From Pollenia angustigena (Eukaryota > Arthropoda > Insecta > Diptera > Polleniidae), in contig OV884059.1 in NCBI GenBank assembly GCA_930367215.1, positions 15,214,945 through 15,278,944 on the forward strand: a DNA stretch of 64,000 nt. The letters are read 5' to 3'. The notes beneath the pieces were generated by a model that saw only the letters and a program-made list of their open reading frames with translations, did no database searches and had not been told where the DNA came from. This document shows positions 45,985 through 56,563 of this stretch, in pieces (the stretch's first letter is position 1; each line of letters starts with the position of its first letter). The position numbers and the translations under genes were made by a program.

Positions 45985-46730
45985 CCAAGAACGCCACATG
46001 CCTAGATAAGTTAATTGAGACCTCCTGAAAACGAAAAACGCTGTAATTTTTTTTCCTAAATACCGTTTTTTAGATAACGGTACTTTTGTGTTTTTCTGTA
46101 TATGGTCCCACTCAAACCCTTGTGGAGCCCAACCGAAAAATTGTCACATTTTTGGAAAAGTAATTGAATGCCTTTTCCGTTGATATGCTGAAAATTTCAA
46201 TCTGATAAGAAATGGCTGAGTTATGGCACCTCAAAATTTGCCTATTTTTACGTTTTTTTTTTCAAAATTTTTCATTTTTATTTCGTTTTTTTACTACGTT
46301 AAATTAAATATCTGGAATGTCTTATTTTTTAACCAAATAGTATATTTAATTACCAACATTTTAAGCGTAATTTGAAAAAAATCTGATGAAAAATAAAGTT
46401 TTTATTAAGGATTTTGTGAAACGACAATATTTTCATCTCATATAAAATTCCGTTTTTTTAAATCCATCAGTTTTAACGTATTTAAAAAAAACAAAATTTG
46501 AGGTGCCATAACTCAGCCATTTCTTATCGGATAGAAATTTTCAGCATATCGACGGAAAAGGCATTAAATTACCTTTCCAAAAATGTTCCACAAGGGTTTA
46601 AGTGGGACCATACACAGAAAAACACAAAAGTACCGTTATCTAAAAAACGGTACTTAGGAAAAAAAAAATTACAGCGTTTTTCGTGTTCAGGAGGACCCAA
46701 TTAACTTATGTAGGCATGTGGCGTTCTTGG
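45985..46730. mobile_element. TA-flanked element with ~240-bp inverted repeats, CCAAGAACG
   Basis: Flanking TA at 45,983-45,984 and 46,731-46,732. Termini CCAAGAACGCCACATGCCT and the inverted CCAAGAACGCCACATGCCT at the right. The arms continue at high similarity through AAAACACAAAAGTACCGTTA and GCCATAACTCAGCCATTTCT. The whole element can fold into one long hairpin. No transposase frame. The TA target suggests Tc1/mariner-type movement. Confidence 0.8.
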
Positions 46731-46739
46731 TATTTTTTG

Positions 46740-47215
46740 GCTGTAAACCAGTGTTATTGATCCATCTTTACAAAATTTAATGGTCTCATTTCGAGTCTTA
46801 TGAAACTATGCCAGACTTAGTTTAACTACAAAAGTGTGATTAGTTACGGTTTTAGGCGTACTAAAGTGTTTTCTTTAATTTGGCAAAGTGATATATAGTC
46901 TTAAGAAACTATGACTGAACAATTTCTACTACAATAGCGGCATTTGTTTTAGGCCTTAAATGTTTTCCGAGAGAGGGCATTATATGAGGCCTTTGGTAAA
47001 TTATAAACAGTTCTCTACAAAATCTAAAAGAATTATTTCCAGTCTAAAAAAAACGTATTTGTTCAAAATTGAATATGAATAAATGCGGTTTGCAAACAAT
47101 CTATGTTAGTTTTTGCAAAAAAATATAAATTAAGAATTATAAAAATCGTTCACACGGAATAACAAACTTAGTAGACCTTTATTCACCACTAATAGTTGAG
47201 GGTTCAACAATATTA
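46740..47215 (+). mobile_element. degraded DINE-type element, 3' part
   Basis: Units resembling the central repeats of the 51-kb element (GGTTTTAGGCGTACTAAAGTG; TTTTCCGAGAGAGGGCATTA) occur about twice. They are followed by the conserved 3' string TTCACACGGAATAACAAACT and a degraded terminal hairpin. Confidence 0.6.
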
Positions 47216-47278
47216 TTTCTTAAAATTTCAACAATATTAGTAAAATAACTTAAAATTTTAATTACTTAGTAATTAAAT

Positions 47279-47622
47279 AGTGGGGAATGTAAGATGAGAT
47301 AAACCCACTGTTGTTTATTGTTGATGTGTTTTGTTCAAGCTTTGATATTGTTACAAGTAGAACTGTTGCTATAATTCTTATACGTTTAACGGTTTTATTT
47401 GGTTTAATATCTTTAGTTTGTCTAAAATCTTTATGGATGAAGTTTCCTGATGATCTGGCCTAAGCAACCAGTGAAATGCATAGGAATAGCTTATCCCATC
47501 AACAATAAATTTCAAGTATTTTTGTCAAGAATAAAAACTGGGAATTAAGCACGAATAGCAAAATCTTTTGAAATTAAAATTTTGTATTCCCAAAAATTGA
47601 AATTACTTTTTGATAATTTTAA
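47279..47622 (+). mobile_element. retrozyme-like / Penelope-LTR-like element, copy 2
   Basis: Nearly identical to 40,110-40,443 but truncated at its 5' side. Flanking AATTTTAATTACT occurs on the left (about 47,256-47,268) and right (about 47,623-47,635), as a ~13-bp target duplication. Contains CTGATGA, then T, CTGG, a 9-nt loop, CCAG, T, GAAA (about 47,447-47,480): both hammerhead core boxes intact around a 4-bp stem. Confidence 0.62.
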
Positions 47623-47639
47623 TTACTAGCAATTTAGTG

Positions 47640-48138
47640 CTTTGGTTTTTTGCCCGGTAGGCATCACCTGCCTTACCTTATTACCACTACATATTTCAGT
47701 GTGAAGCTTACAGTAATAGTTTGTTTACATATGAGTTTGTGGGTTGTTATTGAAATTTATCAAATTAAAGCTTCGTTATTTATGTTAATTTTCTCAATAA
47801 AATAATTACAATTATTTTCTCAAATATTTCACAGATTCATTAGTATGTTTATTTAGCTGTTTTGTGTGATTTTTAATTAATAAATAAAATTTTTTCTCAA
47901 ACATAACCATAAAATATACAAATTGTGGCTAAATAAATGAAAAATACATTTGCACAATTAAAAAAAAAATTCAATAAAATTAGTCAAAAACAACAATTAA
48001 AATACAATGGAATAATTCATTTTTAAATTAAATAAAAATGAACAAATCACACTTCAAACTGAAATGAGACGCGAAATAATCAATGCCCAAAAAAATAGGT
48101 ATTTTAGAAAATAAATAAAACAAATTATGAAAATCTAA
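47640..48138. other. AT-rich DNA, no gene seen
   Basis: No gene or repeat boundary recognised. Confidence 0.4.
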
Positions 48139-48608
48139 AGGTGGAAGTACATAGCACGCGTTAGTTCGTCGACAAGTATCGTGTGTTTATAAACTTTAGC
48201 GCGTCAAAAACTGCAAGTTACACAACACGCGTTACAAAAGCCATTCCTGTCAGCTGTTTTTTATTTGTTTACTTATTTCTGCATTAAAAACGGGTTCAAA
48301 AGTATATCAAGATTTTGTTATTTTATTAAATTTATTCTTTTTGTATAAATATTGTATGTTTTTTAAGCACTTCAATAAGTTTTTCTTTCATGATTCACAA
48401 ATTTGTTAAATTATTATTTTTATTGTCAGCTGATTACTTGTCAAAAACACACAACGCGTTAAAAAGTTCAAAGTTAACCAACTTTCTGGCGCAAACGCGT
48501 CAAAATATTTTGCATGTAGCTTTTTCTATGAAAACACACTAGCTTTACTTTTTTTGACAGAAGACGAAGAAGACGAAGCGCACTAACGCATGTTATGTAC
48601 TTCTACCT
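48139..48608. mobile_element. PIF/Harbinger-like MITE
   Basis: Inverted ends AGGTGGAAGTACATAGCACG and, reverse complemented, AGGTAGAAGTACATAACATG (~28 bp). Flanking TAA at 48,136-48,138 and 48,609-48,611. Internal CACAACGCGTTA-like boxes in both arms. 470 bp, non-coding. Confidence 0.82.
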
Positions 48609-48611
48609 TAA

Positions 48612-49714
48612 AATTTACACATGACTGACTCAAGCATAAAATTTTCAATAATAATCAATCATAATGTATATCAATTCCAAATTCCCGTTAAACAGGGGTA
48701 AACAAATTCAAAACATCTGTGTGACAGTTTAAATGTCATAGCTAAACGTTCAAGTGTTTAAGGCTTTAGTTTTCATTTTCTCTTTTCTACATACCTTAAA
48801 AAATCTCTGACCCTATTTAAGGGCATAACCATTTAAAATTCTCTAACACGATACAAATAATTAAAACAAGTTGTCTGTCTGTCTGTCTTCTACTTAGACA
48901 ATTCCCGCAGTTACGGCGACAATTTTTAAATTATAGCAAAAACTAAATAGTACAGTGGGATAAAGAATATTAGGACACGAAAAGGGCAAATTAAATGAGT
49001 CTGTACAAGGAGAATATACTTTCAAAAGAACCCAATGCTCTCTTTATGCAACGCTGCAGGGACGATGTAATATTGTTCATCGAAATGATGAGTCCGCTTA
49101 AGGAAGTTGTCCGTTAAGGGGGACTACACTGTTCTTAAATAAGTATTTGAAATCGTTGTATGTACTATTTAATGTCTATGTGAAAAATAACCAGCTTATT
49201 TTTGTGTGTCACATTGTGGCACGTATACATACATACATATGTATATATGTGGCAGGTAACAAGTCAGGGTAAAAAAAGGAAGCATTAAAACATTATTTAC
49301 TTGTTGAAGCAATTTTAAAATATAGCACACATGATAAAATACTCGTTACAACATTTAGCTTCAAATTAACACATATTTGTTTAAGGAGAAAATCCCATGT
49401 AAACAATTTTCAACAGTGTTGTATTTCAGTACAAATGTTGCCAAATGAAGGGAAAAGAAAACCAAACTCAATCAAAGGAAATACGGGAAACAATTTTTAT
49501 CAACAATTTGTCAGCTATAATTTTTTTTTTAATAGAAAAATAAAAACTATCGATAATGTATTTTTAAAACTTAACATTTTTTAAAATTATGAATAACAAT
49601 TTTCTGGGAGGTTTTTCCTTCTCCCATTTTTACTATTTAAATTCATTTGTATAAAAAAGAAAAGGGAACAAATTAAAAATAAACTTTTTATAGAAAGATA
49701 AACTATACTAATAA
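48612..49714. other. AT-rich DNA, no gene seen
   Basis: A short (GTCT)n run at about 48,873-48,890 and an ACATACATACATATGTATAT patch near 49,228-49,247. No gene recognised. Confidence 0.45.
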
Positions 49715-49865
49715 TGCTGGGTACACACTATGCAACGGATTTACGCAATCTAGTGAATTCAATTCATTTTCATTCATTCCAGATTTCATCAACATCAAAA
49801 TGCTTTGTTATTTTGAGATTGCATTGATGTAGATTGTATGTAGATTGCACTGTCTGTACCCAGCT
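49715..49865. mobile_element. MITE family TGCTGGGTACACAC, copy 1
   Basis: Ends TGCTGGGTACACACTATGCA and the inverted counterpart finishing TGTACCCAGCT. The flanks TAA/TAA suggest a TWA 3-bp target. Shares its interior (TAGTGAATTCAATTCATTTT) with the copy at 50,310-50,449. Confidence 0.75.
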
Positions 49866-50165
49866 TAATGCTCTATAAAAACTCACAATATTTTCTATTG
49901 TAAATTAACAATAACCAATAAGGCGAAAAAGAACACAATCCTTGATAATTTTCAATTAATAATTAATAATAATCGATAATTTTCTAAAGAAAATAAACAA
50001 TAATCGACTATTTTCAAAAATAAGTTAACAATAATCCAAAATTATTTATAAAAAATAATTGATAAGTTTTGATAGAAATTCACAATAATCAATATCTTTT
50101 TATAAAAATTATCGAAAATTGATTACACATTTTTGCATCGATCATTTTCTAAAGAAATATAGTAA
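49866..50165 (-). repeat. minisatellite array E, inverted
   Basis: Read on the minus strand, this is a degraded run of the same ~30-bp unit as arrays B-D (ATTGTTAATTTTCTATAGAAA-like), in the opposite orientation. Confidence 0.55.
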
Positions 50166-50309
50166 ATACATTTTTATAATTTTAAAAAGAAAACTGTCTG
50201 TTATCGATTTTTTTTTTTTGTCCATAAATCAAGCCTTATTTGCGATTATATCGTGAGTGTCAAAACTCACATTTCACAGGAATTTTATATTTTTTTCTTA
50301 AAGGTGTTA

Positions 50310-50449
50310 TGCTGGATACACACTATGCAACACAGTTACGCAATATAGTGAATTAAATTCATTTTCATTCATTCTAGGTTGCATCAACATCAAAACACTT
50401 TGATATTTTGAGGTTGCATTGAAACAGGTTGCACTGTGTGTACCCAGCA
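50310..50449. mobile_element. MITE family TGCTGGGTACACAC, copy 2
   Basis: Ends TGCTGGATACACACTATGCA and the inverted TGCTGGGTACACACAGTGCA. The right arm of its host (minus strand at 52,667-52,687: GGTGTTATGATACTTGCT) shows the uninterrupted site. The insertion therefore duplicated TTA (now TTA/TAA), fitting PIF/Harbinger. Confidence 0.78.
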
Positions 50450-50965
50450 TAATGATACTTGCTATTTTTTGTACTGGATTTTTTTTAGGATTGACTGAAT
50501 GAAACAACAAATGCGAGAAAGAACCAGAAATCAAATATGTAAACAAAACCTTTTTTCTGATTGACATTTCTCATGTATATTTTTACTTTGACTAAAACAA
50601 AAAAAAAATGGCAAAAGCTTGGCAGATGAAACTATTTTGTTTTGATAAACGAAATGAAGCAGGTGCCCTTCATTTGGTATTTCAAATCATAAATATGAAT
50701 TAAAGAATATACCACGATGTAATTCGTTATATTTTTTATTATTTGCATTAAATTTTATTGTATTTAAAAAAAAATTGTTTGTGATTCCAAAATAAAATGT
50801 AAACAAAACAAACAATATTACCTATGTTTTTTTCCCACAAAAATCCGCCAAAAAAGCTTAAAATCGCAAAACAAATGTTAAAAACCGCTACTTTCGATCA
50901 AAAACTAAAAAAATTGGCAACAGTGCTAACATTTAATCTGAAAATGTCAATTTTAAGTTAAACAA

Positions 50966-52500
50966 GTTAGAGTGCTATATTCGGCTGTGCCGAATCTTTG
51001 ATACCCTCCACTGACAGTTCGAATGTTTAAGGAGTAATATCTGTATGATGTTATTATAATCTTAAACTGTGACGATTTGTTATTAACCAAACTGTTTTCC
51101 GGCAGAAGGGTTTATATGGGGCCTAAGGTAAATTATGGACCGATCATCACGAAATTTCACAGCGTCATTTCTAGTCCTTTAAAACTGTGACGTACCAATT
51201 TCTGTTATGATAGCATTATTAATTATGGTTTTAGGTGTACTAATCTGTTTTCCGGAAGTAGGGTTTCTATGGGGCCTAGGGTAAATTATGTACCGATCTT
51301 CACGAAATTTCACAGTATCATTTATAGTCCTATAAAACTGTGACGGGCCAAAATTTGTTATGATTGCATTATTTTTTACGGTTACTAAACTGTTTTCCGG
51401 TAGTAGGGTTTATATGGAGCCCAAGGTAAATTATGGACCGATCGTCACGAAATTTCACAGTGTTATTTCTTGTCCTAAAAAACTGTGACGTTCCAAATTT
51501 TGTTACGCTAGCGTTATTTTTTACGGTTTTAGGCGTACTAAACTGTTTTCCGGGAGTAGGGTTTATATGGGGCCCAGGGTAAATTATGGACCGATCTTCA
51601 CGAAATTACACAGTTTTATTTCTTGTCCAATAAAACTTTGATGTACCAAATTTTGTTATGATAGCATTATTTTTTACGTTTTTAGGCGTACTAAGTTGTT
51701 TTTCGGGAGTAAAGTTTATATGGGGCCTATGGTAAATTATGAACCGATCTTCACGAAATTTCAAAGATTTATTTTTAGTTCTATAAAACTTTGATGTACC
51801 AAATTTTGTTATGATAGCATTATTTTTTACGTTTTTAGGCGTACTAAGTTGTTTTCCGGAAGTAGGTTTTATATGGGGCCTATGGTAAATTATGGACCGA
51901 TCTTCACGAAACTTAACAGTTTAATTTCTAGTCCTATGTAACTGTGACTTGCCAAAATTTGTAATGATAGCATTGTTAGTTAGGGTTTTAGGCTTAATAT
52001 ACTGTTTTCCGGGAGTAGGGCTTATATGGGGCCTAGGGTAAATTATTGATGGATCTTCACGAAATTTCACAGCGTGATTTCCAGTTGAATAAAACGAGCT
52101 GTTGCGAAATCTTATATCATTCTGTGCATTTTTCCACCATTTATGTAAGTTTTTGTAACAAAATTATCAATTTTTTTTTAGGTGGTGGTTCCACATTTTG
52201 ATTCATAGCTCAGATCCTATTGAACCGATTTTGCTGAATTTCAATCCCAAACTGCTTAGGATAACTACAAGCAATTTGACACCAAGTTGTTGATTTCTTT
52301 TGAGTTTTTCGAAAGTGAGCGTGTTTTCAACAGACGGACAGACGGACAGACAGAAGGACATGGCTAAATCGACTTAGAATTACTCAAGGACCCAGAATAT
52401 ATATACTTTATAGGGTCTGAGATGAATAGTAAAAAAGTTTCACACGGAATGACAAACTGAATATACCCTCTTCACAACTAATTGTGGTGGAGGGTATAAA
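50966..52500 (+). mobile_element. DINE-1/Helentron-type element with central repeats
   Basis: Starts AGTTAGAGTGCTATATTCGG and includes the subterminal palindrome ATTCGGCTGTGCCGAAT. The centre is seven tandem units (51,050-52,095). Then come the GACGGACAGACGG microsatellite block (about 52,331-52,355), TAAATCGACTTAGAATTACT, and CACACGGAATGACAAACTGA. It ends in the hairpin ATACCCTC ... GAGGGTAT at about 52,462-52,497. These blocks in this order are those of Drosophila DINE-1/Helentron-associated elements. There is no Rep/helicase, so it is non-autonomous. Confidence 0.85.
51050..52095 (+). repeat. seven ~152-bp central tandem repeats
   Basis: The landmark TGTTTTCCGG(N)AGTAGGGTTT recurs at about 51,097, 51,247, 51,391, 51,544, 51,695, 51,850 and 52,003 (spacing ~144-154). 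Each is followed by GGTAAATTATGGACCGATC and CACGAAATTTCACAG. Units differ by scattered substitutions. Repeats of this length are known from the centre of DINE-1-type elements and can expand into satellites. Confidence 0.9.
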
Positions 52501-52860
52501 AATTTTATATTTTTTTGACAGTCTTAGATTTTTTATCGATAACACATGTATATTTGTTTGACATTTCAAGATTTTTTATGATATAATCGTACTCTTTACA
52601 CTTAGTCAGTTTTCCTATGCAAATATATTTGCACTGTTCTCCAATATAGAAAAAATACTAATAATAGCAAGTATCATAACACCTTAAGCAGTGCAATACT
52701 AAATTTGGATTTTTCTCCGCAATGGTACAAATTCAAAGTCTATGAATTTGTTCGTCATTGTTACAGTACTTTAAACCTATTTGCAAGAAAAAATCCACAT
52801 TTCGATAAATTGTCGCTTACGATATAATCGGAAATAGGGTTCGAAACTTTTAGTTGTCCA
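52501..52860. other. right arm of the inverted-repeat host element
   Basis: Non-coding. Contains the uninterrupted site matching the MITE insertion at 50,310 and, near 52,590, a TATAATCGT motif related to the terminal repeat. Confidence 0.45.
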
Positions 52861-53250
52861 TACATTTTTTATGCTATCAATAATTTTCTATAAAAAAAAT
52901 TTATATCATTGATCCTTTTTTATTTCAAATTTGGTTAACGTTCATTAACTTTTGACAATTTCGTCTTAACGTTAATTTTGAAGAGAAAATTTCATGTTGT
53001 TTTTAGTTTCCTATAAAAAATTTCGTGTTGCCTTTAATTTTTAGAAATTTTTATGTTATCGCTTATATTTTTTAAAAAATTTCGTGTTATTTTTTTTATT
53101 TAATAGGAATTCGAAAAGAATAATGCTGTTTCCGCTTTTTTGTATCGTTTTTATTTTATAGAAAAAATGAGGTGTTATCGATCTTTTTTATTGAAAACTT
53201 CGCCTTGTTATTAATATAAAGTAAAAAATAATGTAATCTTTATCAAAGTT

Positions 53251-53833
53251 TTTCTTGGGATTCAAAAATTAATTATCAAGGTTTCGTTATAATGTGCTAA
53301 ATTCCCATTTCATACTATTGACAAACTGAAGTTTATTGTTGATGGGATAAGCTATTCCTATGCGGATTTCACTGGTTGCTTAGGCCAGATCGTCAGGAAA
53401 CTTCATCCAAAGATTTTAGAAAAACTAAAAATATTATACAAATAAAACTGTTAAGCAAATAAGAATTATAAGCCCCAGTTTAACTTGTAATAATATCAAA
53501 GCTTAAACAAAATAAACAACAATAAACAGCGAGTCTTTTTTTTTACAATCCCGACCACAATTGGTTGATTTTTTGTCAACTCTAAATGTAGTTGTAAGTG
53601 GGTAAAGAAAAAACAAAAATAAAACAAATTTCTTTATTTTATTTTGCCAGTTCAGTTTTATTTACACTGTCACAGGCATTTTAGTTATCAAATTTTTTCT
53701 TGGGATTCAAAAATTAATTATCAAGGTTTCGTAATGTGCTAAATTCCCATTTCATACTATTGACGAACTGAAGTTTATTGTTGATGGGATAAGCTATTCC
53801 TATGCGCATTTCACTGGTTGCTTATGCCAGATC
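53251..53833 (-). mobile_element. retrozyme-like dimeric element, copy 3
   Basis: On the minus strand, the block from GATCTGGC through the ACCAGTGAAAT box to TTTTTGAATCCCAAG occurs twice, head to tail, with landmarks 442-445 bp apart (53,833 and 53,391; 53,699 and 53,254). The complete core lies at about 53,363-53,396: CTGACGA, T, CTGG, 9-nt loop, CCAG, T, GAAA. GAAGTTT upstream and AAACTTC downstream of the core could pair as an outer stem. The element starts inside the core. ATCTTTA at both edges may be a target duplication. Confidence 0.6.
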
Positions 53834-54097
53834 TTTAGTTTTCTAATAAAAATTTGAGTTATCGTTAGTTTTCTTTACAAAATTGTGCTTTATCGTTAAT
53901 TTTCTACAGCAAACTTAATATTTTTTAAGAAAAGTTCGTGTTTTCCTTATGTTCTATAGAAAATTTAGTCTTATCGTTTGAATTCTACAGAAACTTTCGT
54001 ATTTTCTTTGTATTTTATAAAAATTTTCACGTTATCGTTTATGTTATATAAAAAAAAATCGTGTTTAATTTATATTGAATAGAAATGTTCATATTAT

Positions 54098-54541
54098 CCC
54101 AGGAAAAACTTTTTGATTTTTAGTAATAGGTTGTAGTTATTTCATACATTACCTGGTAAGTAGTTGTCATTACAATTGTCATTATTCTGAAAACTTCAAT
54201 AAGTACTTACTAGTAATGACCTCAGCAACTACTTATTACTTCTTTGATTTTCACTACTGAATATTTGCTTACTGGTAACGTACTCAATAACTACTTATTA
54301 GGTCTATTAACTAGTGATTTTTTGGCTTCTGGTAAATTTATTGTAAGTACTTACAATTCAACTTACTAGTAGTTAAATAATAACTATGTATTTTTTGACT
54401 TCTAGTAAGTGTATTTTGTAAGTACTGAATTCTTTGGACACCTCGAACAAACATATGTAGTTATTCAGCCGAAAAATAAGTAGTGTTTATTTTCTTCAAC
54501 ATTATTTGCTAACTTACCAGGGAAGTAAAGTTTTTGCTGGG
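54098..54541. mobile_element. MITE with CCCAGNAAAAACTT termini
   Basis: The left end CCCAGGAAAAACTT pairs with the right end, reverse complement CCCAGCAAAAACTT. The interior has many TAAGTAGTT / AACTACTTA and TTACTAGTAA boxes in both orientations. Inserted in minisatellite D, which resumes on both sides. Confidence 0.7.
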
Positions 54542-54784
54542 ATCGTTTATATTCTAATCTGGATAATTTCTTGTTGTTTTTTATGTTCTATAGAAAATTA
54601 AGTGTAATCATTAATTTTTTTTTAAAGAATATTTTGTGTTATTGGTTAATTTTTTATTGGAACTTTTGTTTTATCGTTTATACTCTGCAGATAATATTGG
54701 TTTTTCGTTTATATTCTGTAAAAAATTTCGTATTCTGTTTATATTTTATAGAAATTTTTATGTTATCGTTTAATTAACATATGA

Positions 54785-55333
54785 GGGATTCACAAGGTGT
54801 CATAAAGTCATATGTCTTAAAATAATTAAAAAATACGACTGTTGTGAACAACCCCTCATAATTTTGTATGCTATTTTGAATTTAAATCAGCTGATTTAAA
54901 ACAAATATAAAAAATAAATAATTACCTAACATCAAAATATTTTTTAATTCTTTTCCATGAATTAAATAATTAAATTAGATTTTACCTGACTATTTTTCAT
55001 TTTGCAGACCCAAATCAGAAATCAATTTTATTTTGTTTGTTTACCAAACAGCAGAGTCATAAGCCGATCTTATTTGACGCCGCAAGTGATTTGTTGCAAA
55101 AATTGCTAGCCGCAGGTCAAATTTTGATGTTAGCCGGATAAAATTATACCATCAAGGGCGACGGCTGCAAGAGCTAACGCGGAACGGCTCAGCCGCCCAA
55201 TAAACATTGCAAGCAACGTTCTATTAATTTAAGACACTTTTTGTTTACAAAGCAACAACAATATTTTTAAACCATTGTAAAATGTTAGAACATTATGACA
55301 ATATAACATGATAGCATACCTTGTGAATACCCC
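54785..55333. mobile_element. MITE with ATTCACAAGGT termini
   Basis: The left end GGGATTCACAAGGTGTCATA pairs with the right end, reverse complement GGGGTATTCACAAGGTATGC. The middle (about 55,070-55,200) is notably GC-richer, with GCCG-type boxes in both orientations. Inserted in minisatellite D. Confidence 0.62.
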
Positions 55334-55980
55334 AATAGACATTTTCTTATTATTTTTTCTATTGGTTAGAAATTTCGTTTTATCGTTTATGCTTTACAGA
55401 AAGTTTGGTGTTATCGATAATTGTCTAAGGTTTATTTTGTGTAATTAGTATTAATGGAACTTTCATTTAATCGTTTATGATCTACAGAAAATTTCGTCTT
55501 TTTTTGTTTAAATTCTATAAAAAAAAATTTCGTGTTTTCTTTATATTTTATATTCTACAGAACATTTTGCGTTATCTTAATATTTTATAGAAATTTTCGT
55601 ATTATTGTTTAGAAATTTTCATTTTATCTTTTAAATTCTAAAGAAAGTTTGGAGTTATCGATAATTTTCTAAGGTGTATTTCGTGTTATTGGTCATTTTT
55701 TTATTGATAATTTTATTTTTTCGTTTTTATGCCATAACTAATTTTCTGTTCTCTTTATACTTCATATACATTTTCCTGTTATCGGTTATACTCTATAGGA
55801 AATTTCGTGTTCTCACTATATTTTATAGAAATGTTGGTATTTTCGTTTATATTCTATGAACAATTTCGTGTTATTGTATAAGTTCTATAGAAAAGTTTTC
55901 ATTATATTTAATTTTCCAGCGAATATTTTGTTTAATATATTTTTTTAACAGAAAATTTTATGTTATCTCGTTAGAATCTT

Positions 55981-56529
55981 AAAAAAAAGAAATCGTTATA
56001 ATATTAATAAAATTTCTTGTTGTCTTTTAGAAATTAGCATAAGGTACTGAGCTCAAATATCTGTTTTTTTTTCTCTTAAAAGGTACTTTAGTTATTAATA
56101 AAACTGTTTGTAACCTTTTCAACTGCTACAACAAACAACTCGATCAATTCTAAATATATTTCCAGTAGCTCAGCTTTAAAAATAACTTGTAAAATTTTAA
56201 GAAAAAAATAAACACTTCACTTTGTATTTTAACAAACACTCGATAACCAATACAAAATTTAAAACGAATTTTTGTTTTAAAGAGAAAAATAAACTTACGA
56301 AACCAAACATTCCCTGAAGAACCTTTAAGCAAAATGCCATTCATTTTTTTACAAAATAGACATGTACATTTTTAATGAACAATGTAAAAGTATCCATCGT
56401 CACTTTAGGGCTCATTTTACAAAGATTCAAGATAATACATATTGTATTTTATTATACCGGCTGTCTGAAAAAGTACTCAATAAGATACTAGATTTCAAAC
56501 ATACTTGTTCTTATAGACAGAGGGACAGG

Positions 56530-56563
<34 letters not shown>

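Larger units (their letters stand above)
50233..52839. mobile_element. inverted-repeat element hosting a MITE and a DINE
   Basis: The left end CCTTATTTGCGATTATATCG pairs with the right end, reverse complement CCCTATTTCCGATTATATCG. The inner arms also match: TTAAAGGTGTTAT at 50,299 and its inverted equivalent at 52,670-52,687. The left arm is interrupted by the MITE at 50,310-50,449; the right arm is not. The DINE at 50,966-52,500 fills the middle. Confidence 0.6.
52860..55980 (+). repeat. ~30-bp minisatellite array D, interrupted
   Basis: The same TTTCGTGTTATCG / TTTTCTATAGAAAA unit family as arrays B and C, more diverged. Broken by a dimeric element (53,251-53,833), a MITE (54,098-54,541) and another MITE (54,785-55,333). 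Open frames at 54,571-54,777 and 55,674-55,859 are repeat translations. Confidence 0.8.
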
